A DNA stretch of 64,000 nucleotides from PCRC01 sp017848435 (lineage in GTDB: Bacteria; Pseudomonadota; Gammaproteobacteria; Burkholderiales; Burkholderiaceae_C), in contig OZ260072.1 of assembly GCA_965284315.1 (NCBI GenBank), positions 2,046,001-2,110,000 of the forward strand, in the 5' to 3' direction. Every line of letters begins with the position of its first letter. The first letter of the stretch is position 1. A program made the position numbers and the translations under genes. Shown piece by piece: positions 16,074 through 25,367 of the stretch. The notes below the pieces were generated by a model. It ran no database searches, was not told where the DNA came from, and was given only the letters and a program-made list of their open reading frames with translations.

Positions 16074-16664
16074 ATGGACGCACCACCCAGCCGCAAACAA
16101 GTCACCCACGACCGCATCGTTGAGACGGCGGCGCGGGCCATTCGGCGCGCGGGTTTTCATGGCGTGGGCGTGGCCGACATCATGAAAGAGGCCGGGCTGA
16201 CCCACGGCGGTTTCTATGCCCACTTTGCGTCGCGCGACGCCTTGTTGTGCGAGGCGCTGGAGCGTGCCGGCCAGGACGGTGCCGCCCGCATGGCCCAGCG
16301 CGCCGCCAGCCGGCCAGCAGACGGCGCCAGCGCTTTCCGTGCCTTGGTCGAAGGTTATTTGTCAGACCGCCATCTGGCGGCGACCGAAAACGGCTGTCCG
16401 GTCGCGGCGCTGGCGTCCGAAGTGCCGCGCCAGGCGCCCGAAGTGCAAGCGGTGGCGGCCAGCCGGGTGCGTGGCCTCGTGGCCAGGGTGCACGCCGCCT
16501 TGCCGCCCGGGGCGCCTGCCGATGCCGCGGCGGTGGTCACGGGCCAGCTGGTGGGCGCGCTGCAATTGGCCCGCACACTGGGCGACAACGCCGAAGGCAA
16601 GGCTTGGCTTGCCGCCACGCGCCACGCGTTGCTGGCGCAGTACGACACCCCTGTGACCCACTGA
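16074..16664 (+). CDS. TetR/AcrR family regulator
   Basis: 196 aa. TetR helix-turn-helix at ~12-60 (RIVETAARAIRRAGFHGVGVADIMKEAGLTHGGFYAHFASRDALL), then a TetR C-terminal domain of the NemR/YcdC-like type. Matching palindromes precede it and the SDR gene downstream, so it probably represses both. The same strand and short spacing (96 bp) support a regulator-target pair. Confidence 0.88.
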   Translation: MDAPPSRKQVTHDRIVETAARAIRRAGFHGVGVADIMKEAGLTHGGFYAHFASRDALLCEALERAGQDGAARMAQRAASRPADGASAFRALVEGYLSDRHLAATENGCPVAALASEVPRQAPEVQAVAASRVRGLVARVHAALPPGAPADAAAVVTGQLVGALQLARTLGDNAEGKAWLAATRHALLAQYDTPVTH

Positions 16665-16703
16665 CGCATGACACGGGCCATGTGCAGTTTTTTTCACCCA
16701 TGA

Positions 16704-16721
16704 ATATGACGATCGTCATAT
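16704..16721. promoter_or_regulatory. TetR operator upstream of SDR gene
   Basis: Perfect 18-bp palindrome ATATGACGATCGTCATAT, 39 bp before the SDR start codon. It differs from the 16036 site only in the central bases. Confidence 0.78.
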
Positions 16722-16760
16722 AAATACCCGCAACCAGACCACCCAACCAGGACACACACC

Positions 16761-17468
16761 ATGCAACTCCACAATGCCACCGTTTTCATCACCGGCGCCA
16801 ACCGCGGCCTCGGCCTGGCCTTTGCCCGCGAGGCGCTGGCGCGGGGTGCGCGCAAGGTGTACGCCGGTGCCCGCGACCCGGCCAGCGTGACGCTGGCTGG
16901 TGTTGAAGCCGTCCAGCTGGACGTGACCCGGCCCGAGGACGTGGCCGCTGCGGTACAGCGCTGCGGCGACGTGACGCTGCTGGTCAACAACGCCGGCATT
17001 GCCGAGCTGGGGGCCTTTCTGGCGGAAGGCAGCGAGGCCGCGGCACGCCGCCAGCTGGAGACCAATTTCTTTGGCCCGCTGCGCCTGAGCCAGGCCTTTG
17101 CGCCGGTGCTGGCCGCCCATGGCGGCGGGGCCATCCTGAACGTGCTGTCGGTGGCGAGCTGGGTCAATTCGCCACTGCTGGCCGCCTATGGCGCCAGCAA
17201 ATCGGCGGCCTGGGCGCTGACCAACGGCTTGCGCCACGAACTGCGTGCGCAGCACACCCAGGTGCTGGGCATGCACGTGGGTTTTGTCGACACCGACCTG
17301 ACGCGCGGCTTCGACGCGCCGAAGTCTGATCCCGACGTGGTGGTGCGCCGCACCTTGGACGCGCTGGAGGCCGGTGCCGAAGAGGTGCTGGCCGACGAGG
17401 TGACCCAGCAGGTCAAGCGTGGGCTGTCGGCCGAGCCCGGTGTTTACCTGAGCGTTTTGGCGCGCTGA
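16761..17468 (+). CDS. Short-chain dehydrogenase/reductase
   Basis: 235-aa SDR oxidoreductase. Cofactor motif TGANRGLGLAF near the N-terminus, NNAG block, and catalytic YxxxK as YGASK (about residue 143). AGGA lies before the ATG. The upstream palindrome suggests induction by the ligand of the adjacent TetR, plausibly a reactive carbonyl or electrophile (inference). The MATE gene follows after 25 bp. Confidence 0.88.
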   Translation: MQLHNATVFITGANRGLGLAFAREALARGARKVYAGARDPASVTLAGVEAVQLDVTRPEDVAAAVQRCGDVTLLVNNAGIAELGAFLAEGSEAAARRQLETNFFGPLRLSQAFAPVLAAHGGGAILNVLSVASWVNSPLLAAYGASKSAAWALTNGLRHELRAQHTQVLGMHVGFVDTDLTRGFDAPKSDPDVVVRRTLDALEAGAEEVLADEVTQQVKRGLSAEPGVYLSVLAR

Positions 17469-17493
17469 GCCGACACCCACTGGAGTGCTTCGC

Positions 17494-18879
17494 ATGAGCT
17501 CAATGACCCTTCCCGACGCCCACGCGGGCAACACCATGGCAGACCGCACACGCCAGATGCTGCAGGGGCCGCTGCTGCCCACGCTGTTCCGCCTGGCCAC
17601 CCCCAACGTGATTGGCCTGTTTGCCATGACGCTGGTGATCGGGTACGACGGCTTCATCCTCGGCCGGCTCGGGCCCGATGCGCTGGCCGGCGTGGCGCTG
17701 GTGTTCCCGCTGTCGATGCTGATGCTGCAGATGTCGGCCGGTGGCATTGGCGGTGCCACCACCGCCGCGGTGGCGCGTGCGCTGGGCGCGTGCCGCAGCG
17801 AAGACGCCAGCCGGCTGGCGCAGCACGCGCTGCTGATCGCCTTGGCGCTGGCCGCGTTGTTCAGCGTGGTGTTGCTGGGGCTGGGCCGCACGGTGTACGG
17901 GGCCATGGGCGGGCGCGGTGCCGCGCTGGACGACGCGCTGGCTTACTCCAACCTGCTGTTTGGTGGCGCGGTGGTGATTTGGGCCACCAATGTGCTGGCG
18001 GCCATCGTGCGCGGTGCCGGCAACATGCTGCTGCCGGCGCTGATGCTGCTGACGATTGCCTTCGTGCATGTGCTGTTGTGCCCGCTGCTGGTGTTCGGCT
18101 GGGGGCCCGTCGCGGGCCTGGGCGTGGCGGGCGCGGCCATCAGCACGCTGACGGCCAACGCGTTGGCCGCCGCCATCATGGTGGTCTACCTGCTGCGGCG
18201 CGACGGGGCGGTGCACCTGGCCCGCACACCCTGGCGGCTGCGCACCGACCTGCTGCGCGACATCCTGCGGGTGGGGCTGCCGGCCTCGTTGAGCCCGGTG
18301 CTCAGCAACGCGTCCATCGCCGTGGCCACCGCCTTTGTGGGCAGCTACGGGGTGGCGGCGCTGGCGGGCTACGGGGTGGCAGCGCGGCTGGAGTACATCC
18401 TGGTGCCGATCGCCTTCGGGTTTGGCACCGCCTTGACCGCGCTGGTGGCCACCAACATGGGGGCTGGCCAGCGGGAGCGGGCCTTGCACGTGACCTGGCT
18501 GGGCGGCGCGGTGGTGGCGGGCATCACCAGCGCCATCGGCATCACGGCCGCCGTGGCCCCGGCGCTGTGGATGGACTTCTTCACCCGCGACCCGCTGGTC
18601 CGCAGCTTTGGTGCTTCTTACCTGAATGTGGTGGGCGGTTTCTACGGTTTCTTTGGCCTGGGGCTGGCGCTGTTCTTCGCCTCGCAGGGGGCGGGCCGCA
18701 TGGTCTGGCCCCTGGTGGGCAGCGTGGCACGGCTGGGGGTGGTGGCCGTGGGGGGCTGGGTCTGCGTCCATGGGCTGCAGACGCCAGCCAGCGCATTGTC
18801 GGCGGTGGTGGCGCTCAGCCTGGTGGTCTACGCGGTGACGATTGGCAGCGCCATCTGGCTGGGCGGCTGGAAGAAGTGA
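17494..18879 (+). CDS. MATE family multidrug/toxin efflux transporter
   Basis: 461-aa MATE transporter with twelve hydrophobic spans in two similar halves (first half PNVIGLFAMTLVIGYDGFILGRLG; second half GLPASLSPVLSNASIAVATAFVG). Exports organic cations or drugs using Na+ or H+. The ATG at 17494 has TGGAG 8 nt upstream; an in-frame GTG at 17485 is less likely. It is probably in the same operon as the TetR-controlled SDR. Confidence 0.9.
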   Translation: MSSMTLPDAHAGNTMADRTRQMLQGPLLPTLFRLATPNVIGLFAMTLVIGYDGFILGRLGPDALAGVALVFPLSMLMLQMSAGGIGGATTAAVARALGACRSEDASRLAQHALLIALALAALFSVVLLGLGRTVYGAMGGRGAALDDALAYSNLLFGGAVVIWATNVLAAIVRGAGNMLLPALMLLTIAFVHVLLCPLLVFGWGPVAGLGVAGAAISTLTANALAAAIMVVYLLRRDGAVHLARTPWRLRTDLLRDILRVGLPASLSPVLSNASIAVATAFVGSYGVAALAGYGVAARLEYILVPIAFGFGTALTALVATNMGAGQRERALHVTWLGGAVVAGITSAIGITAAVAPALWMDFFTRDPLVRSFGASYLNVVGGFYGFFGLGLALFFASQGAGRMVWPLVGSVARLGVVAVGGWVCVHGLQTPASALSAVVALSLVVYAVTIGSAIWLGGWKK

Positions 18880-18898
18880 CCGCGCGAGGTGACAGTGC

Positions 18899-20242
18899 TC
18901 AGCGTGTGACGGCCATGTGCTCGGTCTTTGCGTCGAGCAGCACTTCGGGTTCCTGAGAGGCCACCCAGTCGGGGTTGTTCAGGCGTTCCTGGAGTTGTCC
19001 GGTGTCGAGGTCACCGGTCCATTTGGCCACCACGATGGTGGCCACGCCATTGCCGATCAGGTTGGTCAGCGCGCGGGCTTCCGACATGAAGCGGTCAATG
19101 CCCAGGATCAGCGCCAGGCCGGCCACCGGCACGGTGCCCACCGCCGACAGCGTGGCCGCCAGCACGATGAAGCCACTGCCGGTGATACCGGCCGCCCCCT
19201 TGGAGGTGAGCAGCAGCACCGCCAGCAGCGTCAGCTCCTGCGTCAGTGTCATCGGGGTGTTGGTGGCCTGGGCGATGAACACCGCCGCCATGGTCAGGTA
19301 GATCGAGGTGCCGTCGAGGTTGAACGAGTAGCCGGTGGGGATCACCAGGCCCACGGTGGTTTTCTTGGCGCCGAGGTTCTCCATCTTCTCCATCATGCGT
19401 GGCAACACCGACTCGGACGACGAGGTGCCGAGCACGATCAGCAGCTCTTCCTTGATGTACTTGATGAATTTCCAGATCGAAAAGCCGTGGAATTTGGCGA
19501 TCAACCCGAGCACCACAAAGATGAACAGCAGGCAGGTCAGGTAGAACGCGCCCATCAGCTTGCCGAGCGAGAGCAGCGTGCCGACGCCGTACTTGCCAAT
19601 GGTGAAGGCCATGGCACCGAAGGCACCGATCGGGGCCAGCTTCATGATCACGTTGACGATGGAAAACAGCACGTGCGAGGTCTTCTCGATCATGTCGAAC
19701 ACCAGCGTGCCACGGCCACCGAACTTGTGCAGCGCAAAGCCGAACAGCACCGCGATCAGCAGCACCTGCAGGATCTCGCCTTTGGCGAAAGCGTCCACCA
19801 CGGTGCTGGGGATGATGTTGAGCAGGAAGTCGGTGGTGCTGGCCAGCTTGCCGGGGCCGGTGTAGGCGGCAATGCCCTTGGTGTCCAGCGTGGCGGTGTC
19901 CACGTTCATGCCCACACCGGGCTGCAGCACGTTCACCAGCACCAGGCCGATGACCAGCGCAATGGTGCTGACGATCTCGAAGTACAGCAGGGCCAGGCCA
20001 CCGGTCTTGCCAACCTTCTTCATGTCCTCCATGCCGGCAATGCCCACCACCACGGTGCAGAAGATGATCGGTGCAATGATCATCTTGATGAGTTTGATGA
20101 AGCCGTCGCCCAGCGGCTTCATGGCCGCGCCGGTTTCGGGGTAGAAGTGGCCGAGCAGCACGCCAATGACCACCGCCGCGAGCACCTGCACGTAAAGGGA
20201 TCGGTAGAGCGGCAGCTTGGCGCGGGGGGTGGACGTTTGCAT
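18899..20242 (-). CDS. dctA: DctA, C4-dicarboxylate/proton symporter
   Basis: 447-aa DAACS-family secondary transporter for succinate, fumarate and malate. Family blocks present: IIAPIIFCTVVVGIAG, the Ser-rich hairpin LGTSSSESVLPRMMEKME, GYSFNLDGTSIYLTMAAVF and GIDRFMSEARALTNLIGN. The ATG at 20242 gives normal length; a longer frame to 20317 has no support. Convergent with the MATE gene. Confidence 0.93.
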   Translation of the reverse strand: MQTSTPRAKLPLYRSLYVQVLAAVVIGVLLGHFYPETGAAMKPLGDGFIKLIKMIIAPIIFCTVVVGIAGMEDMKKVGKTGGLALLYFEIVSTIALVIGLVLVNVLQPGVGMNVDTATLDTKGIAAYTGPGKLASTTDFLLNIIPSTVVDAFAKGEILQVLLIAVLFGFALHKFGGRGTLVFDMIEKTSHVLFSIVNVIMKLAPIGAFGAMAFTIGKYGVGTLLSLGKLMGAFYLTCLLFIFVVLGLIAKFHGFSIWKFIKYIKEELLIVLGTSSSESVLPRMMEKMENLGAKKTTVGLVIPTGYSFNLDGTSIYLTMAAVFIAQATNTPMTLTQELTLLAVLLLTSKGAAGITGSGFIVLAATLSAVGTVPVAGLALILGIDRFMSEARALTNLIGNGVATIVVAKWTGDLDTGQLQERLNNPDWVASQEPEVLLDAKTEHMAVTR

Positions 20243-20341
20243 GGGGCAGGCCTCGGTTGGTTGGAGTGCCTGCGCATTGTTGTACCAAATACCCGTCCGT
20301 GCCATGTGGGTATCCACACGCCGGACGGCGGGGCCGCCGTG

Positions 20342-20962
20342 TCAGGCGCGTGGCGGGGCGGGCGGCACGCCGCTGCGGGCCATCCAGCCAATCAGCGACG
20401 AGCGCATTGCTTCTTCCACGCTCATCTCGATCGGGGTGACCCAGTCGGCCGGTACAAACACGGTGTAGCCGCCGATGTTGTAGCCCATGGGCAAATAGAC
20501 CGCCACCCGTTCGCCGGGCAGAAAGCCTTCGGGCAAATCGTCAAAGTTGCGGCGGGTGACGAGGCCCACCATTTCCAGCGCGCTGTCGGGCATGCGCAGC
20601 AGCACCACCTGCTGGCCGGCTTGGCCGCCGCTGCCAGAAAAGAAGTCGGCAAAACTCTTGATGGACGAGTAAATGCTTTTCACCACCGGCAGGTTGGTGA
20701 ACGGGAACTCGATGAAGGCCAGCTTGCGGCGCACCTTGCGTTGCGAGACCAGAAAACCAATCGCGAGGATGATGGCCACGCCCAGCACCAGGCCCAGCCC
20801 CGGCACGTAGAAGGTGCCAATGAGGGGCCGCAGCACCCACAGCGCGGCCGACTCCGTCCACGACAGGAACAGGAACAGCAGGTAGACCGTCAGCGCCACC
20901 GGCAGCACGGTGAGCAGTCCGCGCAGGAAGTATTTGTAGAGCAGCTTGGGGGTGAGGTTCAT
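20342..20962 (-). CDS. DUF502 family membrane protein
   Basis: 206 aa with two N-terminal membrane spans (FLRGLLTVLPVALTVYLLFLFL and PGLGLVLGVAIILAIGFLV) and a soluble C-terminal domain with PVVKSIYSSIKS and YLPMGYNIGGYTVFVP, typical of DUF502. Function unknown. The ATG at 20962 is preferred over a TTG three codons upstream. In many betaproteobacteria this gene sits beside aspS, but that is outside what can be seen here. Confidence 0.88.
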   Translation of the reverse strand: MNLTPKLLYKYFLRGLLTVLPVALTVYLLFLFLSWTESAALWVLRPLIGTFYVPGLGLVLGVAIILAIGFLVSQRKVRRKLAFIEFPFTNLPVVKSIYSSIKSFADFFSGSGGQAGQQVVLLRMPDSALEMVGLVTRRNFDDLPEGFLPGERVAVYLPMGYNIGGYTVFVPADWVTPIEMSVEEAMRSSLIGWMARSGVPPAPPRA

Positions 20963-21009
20963 TCGGGCCAATTTAGCACGCGGGGGTGACGCTGCAGGCC
21001 TGTGGCGGC

Positions 21010-21077
21010 TTTTTTAAAGCCAAATCGGCCACAAGCCTTAGTGCAGGCTTGTGATTCAGCTATTGAATCAATAGCGA
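21010..21077 (+). repeat. Dispersed ~60-bp repeat, copy B
   Basis: Longest and clearest copy: AAAGCCAAATCGGCC, AAGCCTTAGTG, AGCTATTGAATCAATAGC. It lies in the 284-bp gap before urtA, which otherwise shows only the urtA leader with AGGAG before the ATG. Confidence 0.75.
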
Positions 21078-21246
21078 CTGTGTGCCTTGCAGTTACGGCA
21101 CCGGGCCGCATTGGCTGTACGCCATGTGTCGTATTTCCGCTGGGGAGCCAAGTCCCTAGCATCAAACCATCCCATCCACACCACCCCCAGCGGGCGGGAT
21201 GCGGACCGTCACTGTCTGTTCCGAATTCACTGCAGGAGAAGCACAC

Positions 21247-22506
21247 ATGCAACGTCGATTCACCCTCAAGGCGCTCACCGCCGCCGTCGCACTGGCCAGC
21301 CTGGGCGTGTTGCCCGCACACGCCGCCGACACCATCAAGGTCGGCATCCTCCACAGCCTGTCCGGCACCATGGCCATTTCCGAGACCGTGCTGAAAGACA
21401 CGGTGCTGATGTCGATTGACGAGATCAACGCCAAGGGCGGCGTGCTCGGCAAGAAGCTGGAGCCGGTGATCGTGGACCCGGCCTCCAACTGGCCGCTGTT
21501 CGCTGAAAAAACCAAACAGCTGCTGACGCAGGACAAAGTGGCCGTGATCTTCGGTTGCTGGACCTCGGTGAGCCGCAAGTCGGTGTTGCCGGTGGTGGAA
21601 GAACTCAACGGCCTGCTGTTCTACCCGGTGCAGTACGAGGGTGAAGAACTGAGCAAGAACGTGTTCTACACCGGTGCCGCGCCCAACCAGCAAGCCATTC
21701 CGGCGGTGGACTACCTGATGAGCAAGGACGGTGGTGCCGCCAAGCGCTGGGTGCTGCTGGGCACCGACTATGTGTACCCCCGCACCACCAACAAGATCCT
21801 GCGCGCCTACCTGAAGAGCAAGGGCGTGAAGGAAACCGACATCGACGAGAAGTACACCCCGTTCGGCCACAGCGACTACCAGACCATCGTCGCCGACATC
21901 AAGAAGTTCTCTGCTGGTGGCAAGACCGCGGTGGTGTCCACCATCAACGGCGACTCCAACGTGCCGTTCTACAAGGAACTCGGCAACGCTGGCCTGAAGG
22001 CCAAGGACGTGCCAGTGGTGGCCTTCAGCGTGGGTGAAGAAGAGCTGCGCGGTGTGGACACCAAGCCGCTGGTCGGCCACCTGGCCGCCTGGAACTACTT
22101 CATGAGCATCAAGAACCCGGCCAACGACGAGTTCACCAAGAAGTGGGCCGCCTACGCCAAGGCCAAGAAGCTGCCCGGCTCAGACAAGCCCCTGACCAAC
22201 GATCCGATGGAAGCCACCTACATCGGCATCAACATGTGGAAACAGGCGGTGGAGAAAGCCAAGTCCACCGACACCGACAAGGTGATTGCCGCCATGGCCG
22301 GCCAGACCTTCAAGGCGCCGAGCGGCATTGTTTCCAAGATGGACGAGAAAAACCACCACCTGCACAAGAGCGTGTTCATCGGCGAAGTGAAAGCCGACGG
22401 CCAGTTCAACGTGGTGTGGAAGACCCCCGGCCCGGTGAAAGCCAAGCCGTGGAGCCCGTACATCGAGGGCAACGACAAGAAGCCGGACGAGCCCGTGAAA
22501 AAGTAA
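21247..22506 (+). CDS. urtA: UrtA, urea ABC transporter binding protein
   Basis: 419-aa periplasmic substrate-binding protein with a Sec signal peptide (cleavage near AHA, residue 26). The mature start DTIKVGILHSLSGTMAISET and the VIFGCWTSVSRKSVLPVVEELNGLLFYPVQYEGEE block are UrtA/FmdD signatures. AGGAG is well placed before the ATG. It is the first gene of urtABCDE; a pair of strong hairpins separates it from urtB. Confidence 0.96.
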   Translation: MQRRFTLKALTAAVALASLGVLPAHAADTIKVGILHSLSGTMAISETVLKDTVLMSIDEINAKGGVLGKKLEPVIVDPASNWPLFAEKTKQLLTQDKVAVIFGCWTSVSRKSVLPVVEELNGLLFYPVQYEGEELSKNVFYTGAAPNQQAIPAVDYLMSKDGGAAKRWVLLGTDYVYPRTTNKILRAYLKSKGVKETDIDEKYTPFGHSDYQTIVADIKKFSAGGKTAVVSTINGDSNVPFYKELGNAGLKAKDVPVVAFSVGEEELRGVDTKPLVGHLAAWNYFMSIKNPANDEFTKKWAAYAKAKKLPGSDKPLTNDPMEATYIGINMWKQAVEKAKSTDTDKVIAAMAGQTFKAPSGIVSKMDEKNHHLHKSVFIGEVKADGQFNVVWKTPGPVKAKPWSPYIEGNDKKPDEPVKK

Positions 22507-22540
22507 CGCCCCCGAAGTGGTCCACTGCGTGTGGCCACCT

Positions 22541-22580
22541 CCCCCCATTGGGGGGCGGCTCGGCCGCTACGGAGCGGCCG
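22541..22580. repeat. Two tandem hairpins between urtA and urtB
   Basis: CCCCCC-ATT-GGGGGG (22541-22555) followed by the perfect 8-bp stem CGGCCGCT-ACGG-AGCGGCCG (22561-22580). No T run follows, so it is more likely an mRNA-stabilising or partial-attenuation structure than a full terminator. It would let urtA be expressed above the permease genes (inference). Confidence 0.6.
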
Positions 22581-22669
22581 GGCGCAGCGAGCCCTTGAAT
22601 CAGTCAAGTCAATTCAAGGCACGGTGCTTGCATGGTGTGCAGCGTGCTGCCCACCCTACAGGTTCCCAC

Positions 22670-24244
22670 ATGCAACTTCGATCTCTCTTTTTGTTGGCCG
22701 CGCTCTGCGTGGCACCCATGGCCCAGGCGCTCACCATGGACGAAGCGCGGGCCATGGCGAGCGGCGAGACGGACGCGCGCATTGAGGCTTTGAACAAGGC
22801 CGCAGTCACGGCGGACGACAAAACCATCGCGTTCATCCAGGCCTTGGCCGACGACGCGGTCAAGGTGGCGGGCGACAAGGTGTTTGTGGTGGTGGACGGC
22901 CAAGGCCAGGACCCGGTGACCGGCGCGCCCGCCACCGTGCCCGACGACGCCGAAGACCCGAGCAACAACAACCGCATGCGGGGCGAGCTGGGCAACGCGC
23001 TGGCCGCCATCAAGTTGTTTTCCCCTGACGAAAAAATCCGCCGCGCGGCCATCGCCACGCTGCAGGCCGAAACCGAGTTGAGCCGCCTGCCGCTGATCGA
23101 CAAGGCACTCGCCGCCGAGCCCAACGCCACGCTCAAGGAACAGCTCACCATGGTGCGTGCCCGCATCCTGCTGGGCAGCGACGACAAGGCCCAGCGCATC
23201 GCCGCCGCCGGCCAGCTGGCCGACAGCGGCAACCCCGCCACCAAAACCGCGTTGCTGGAGCGCCTGGCGGTGGAGACCGAGTCCGACGCCAAGGCCGCGA
23301 TGCAGGCCAGCTTGCGCGCGGTGGACGCCGCACTCGCCTGGGGCGACAAACTGGCCGCCATCTTCAGCGGCATCAGCCTCGGCTCCATCCTGCTGCTGGT
23401 GGCGCTGGGCCTGGCCATCACCTACGGGCTGATGGGCGTCATCAACATGGCGCACGGCGAACTGATGATGATCGGCGCCTACGCCACCTACGTGGTGCAG
23501 GGCGTGTTCCAGACCTACTTCCCCGGTGCGTTCGACTGGTACCTTGTGGCCGCCGTGCCGGTGGCGTTTGCCGCCTCGGCGCTGATGGGCGCGGCACTGG
23601 AGCGCAGCGTGATCCGTTTCCTGTACGGCCGCCCGCTGGAGACCTTGCTGGCCACCTGGGGCATCAGCCTGATGCTGCAACAGCTGGTGCGCAGCTTCTT
23701 TGGCGCGCAGAACGTGGGTGTGGAAAACCCGAGCTGGATGAGCGGCGGCGTGTTGCTCATGGGCAACCTGCAACTGCCGTGGAACCGCATCATCATCATC
23801 GCCTTTGCGTTTGCCGTGCTCGGGGGTGTGGCCTTCCTCATCAGCAGGACGCGGCTCGGTCTGTTCGTGCGCGGCGTCACACAGAATCGGCCGATTGCCT
23901 CCTGCATGGGGGTGAACACCGCGCGCATTGACACCTATGCGTTTGCGCTCGGCTCTGGCATTGCGGGCCTGGCCGGCTGTGCGCTGAGCCAGATTGGCAA
24001 CGTCGGCCCCGACCTGGGGCAGGGCTACATCGTCGACTCGTTCATGGTGGTGGTGCTGGGCGGTGTGGGCCAGCTGGCCGGCACGGTGTACGCCGCCCTG
24101 GGCCTGGGCGTGCTGAACAAATTCCTCGAAGGCATCACCGGCGCCGTGCTGGCCAAGATCGCGGTGCTGGTGCTGATCATCGTCTTCATCCAGAAGCGGC
24201 CCCAGGGCATCTTCGCAATGAAGGGCCGCTCTGCGGAAGCCTGA
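22670..24244 (+). CDS. urtB: UrtB, urea ABC transporter permease
   Basis: 524-aa branched-chain-amino-acid-type permease. A signal-like N-terminus and a long ~215-residue periplasmic domain (residues ~20-235) precede the membrane domain, the normal architecture of UrtB as opposed to LivH. The membrane domain starts at SGISLGSILLLVALGLAITYGLMGVINMAHGELMMIG. The ATG at 22670 begins a proper signal sequence. urtC follows with a 1-bp gap. Confidence 0.95.
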   Translation: MQLRSLFLLAALCVAPMAQALTMDEARAMASGETDARIEALNKAAVTADDKTIAFIQALADDAVKVAGDKVFVVVDGQGQDPVTGAPATVPDDAEDPSNNNRMRGELGNALAAIKLFSPDEKIRRAAIATLQAETELSRLPLIDKALAAEPNATLKEQLTMVRARILLGSDDKAQRIAAAGQLADSGNPATKTALLERLAVETESDAKAAMQASLRAVDAALAWGDKLAAIFSGISLGSILLLVALGLAITYGLMGVINMAHGELMMIGAYATYVVQGVFQTYFPGAFDWYLVAAVPVAFAASALMGAALERSVIRFLYGRPLETLLATWGISLMLQQLVRSFFGAQNVGVENPSWMSGGVLLMGNLQLPWNRIIIIAFAFAVLGGVAFLISRTRLGLFVRGVTQNRPIASCMGVNTARIDTYAFALGSGIAGLAGCALSQIGNVGPDLGQGYIVDSFMVVVLGGVGQLAGTVYAALGLGVLNKFLEGITGAVLAKIAVLVLIIVFIQKRPQGIFAMKGRSAEA

Positions 24245-24245
24245 C

Positions 24246-25367
24246 ATGACCGCCCCTACCCCAGTGCCCCTTTTGCAACTCCCCGCACCCGCGCCATTGT
24301 TCAGTGGCAAAGGCTGGACGGCCTACATCGCCGCGCTGATCGCTGTCTGCGCTCTGGCACCCCTGCTCAACCTCTGGGTGCCCGAGGGCAGCGTCTTCCA
24401 CCTGAGCGACTACGCGGTGGGCCTGGTTGGCAAGATCATGTGCTACGCCATCGTCGCGCTTGCCATGGACCTGATCTGGGGCTACACCGGCATCCTGAGC
24501 CTGGGCCACGGCGTGTTTTTTGCGCTGGGTGGCTATGTGATGGGCATGTACCTGATGCGCCAGATCGGCCGCGACGGCAACTACAAAAGCGACTTGCCCG
24601 ACTTCATGGTGTTCCTCGACTGGAAGGAACTGCCCTGGCACTGGGCGCTGTCGGACAGCTTCGTCGCCACGCTCATCCTGGTGGTGGCGGTGCCTGGCTT
24701 CGTGGCCTTTGTGTTTGGCTACTTCGCCTTCCGCTCGCGCATCAAGGGCGTGTACTTCTCCATCATCACCCAGGCCATGACCTTCGCGGCCATGCTGCTG
24801 TTCTTCCGCAATGAAACCGGTTTTGGCGGCAACAACGGCTTCACCGATTTCAAGCGCATCCTCGGCATGGCGATTGCCACGCCCAGCATGCGCATGGCGC
24901 TTTTTGTGCTCACTGGCCTGACGCTGCTCGGCTTTCTGCTGATGGCGCGCTGGCTGGTCAACAGCAAGTACGGCCGCGTGCTGCAGGCCATCCGCGACGC
25001 GGAAACGCGGGTCATGTTCTCAGGCTACTCGCCGCTGGGCTACAAGCTCAGCATCTGGGTCATCTCGGCCATGATGTGTGGCGTGGCCGGTGCGCTGTAC
25101 GTGCCGCAGGTCGGCATCATCAACCCGAGCGAAATGAGCCCGGCCAACTCGATTGAAATGGCGGTGTGGGCCGCCGTCGGGGGCCGTGCCACGCTGGTCG
25201 GCCCGATTGCCGGCGCCTTCATCGTCAACGGCGCCAAGAGCTGGCTCACCGTGACCTACCCCGAGTTCTGGCTGTACTTTCTGGGCGCGATGTTCATTGG
25301 CGTGACGCTGTTCCTGCCCAACGGGGTGGTGGGCTTGATCAAGAAGCTGCGCGGGGGCAAAGCATGA
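24246..25367 (+). CDS. urtC: UrtC, urea ABC transporter permease
   Basis: 373-aa second permease of the urea transporter (LivM type). Membrane spans run from about residue 22 to the C-terminus, with the LSLGHGVFFALGGYVMGMYLMR block and a short hydrophilic insertion DGNYKSDLPDFMVFLDW typical of UrtC. It overlaps urtD by 4 bp (ATGA). Confidence 0.96.
   Translation: MTAPTPVPLLQLPAPAPLFSGKGWTAYIAALIAVCALAPLLNLWVPEGSVFHLSDYAVGLVGKIMCYAIVALAMDLIWGYTGILSLGHGVFFALGGYVMGMYLMRQIGRDGNYKSDLPDFMVFLDWKELPWHWALSDSFVATLILVVAVPGFVAFVFGYFAFRSRIKGVYFSIITQAMTFAAMLLFFRNETGFGGNNGFTDFKRILGMAIATPSMRMALFVLTGLTLLGFLLMARWLVNSKYGRVLQAIRDAETRVMFSGYSPLGYKLSIWVISAMMCGVAGALYVPQVGIINPSEMSPANSIEMAVWAAVGGRATLVGPIAGAFIVNGAKSWLTVTYPEFWLYFLGAMFIGVTLFLPNGVVGLIKKLRGGKA

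Noticed and set aside
18917..20989. 690-codon open frame antisense to dctA and DUF502
   Set aside because: Rich in His/Gln/Gly repeats typical of the complement of GC-rich genes; the opposite strand encodes a clear DctA and DUF502 protein.
21060..21246. Sigma-54/NtrC promoter for urtA
   Set aside because: No TGGCAC-N5-TTGCA pair with correct spacing could be found by eye.
22520..22600. Possible CRISPR or tandem repeat in the urtA-urtB gap
   Set aside because: Only two different palindromes, no repeated spacer pattern.
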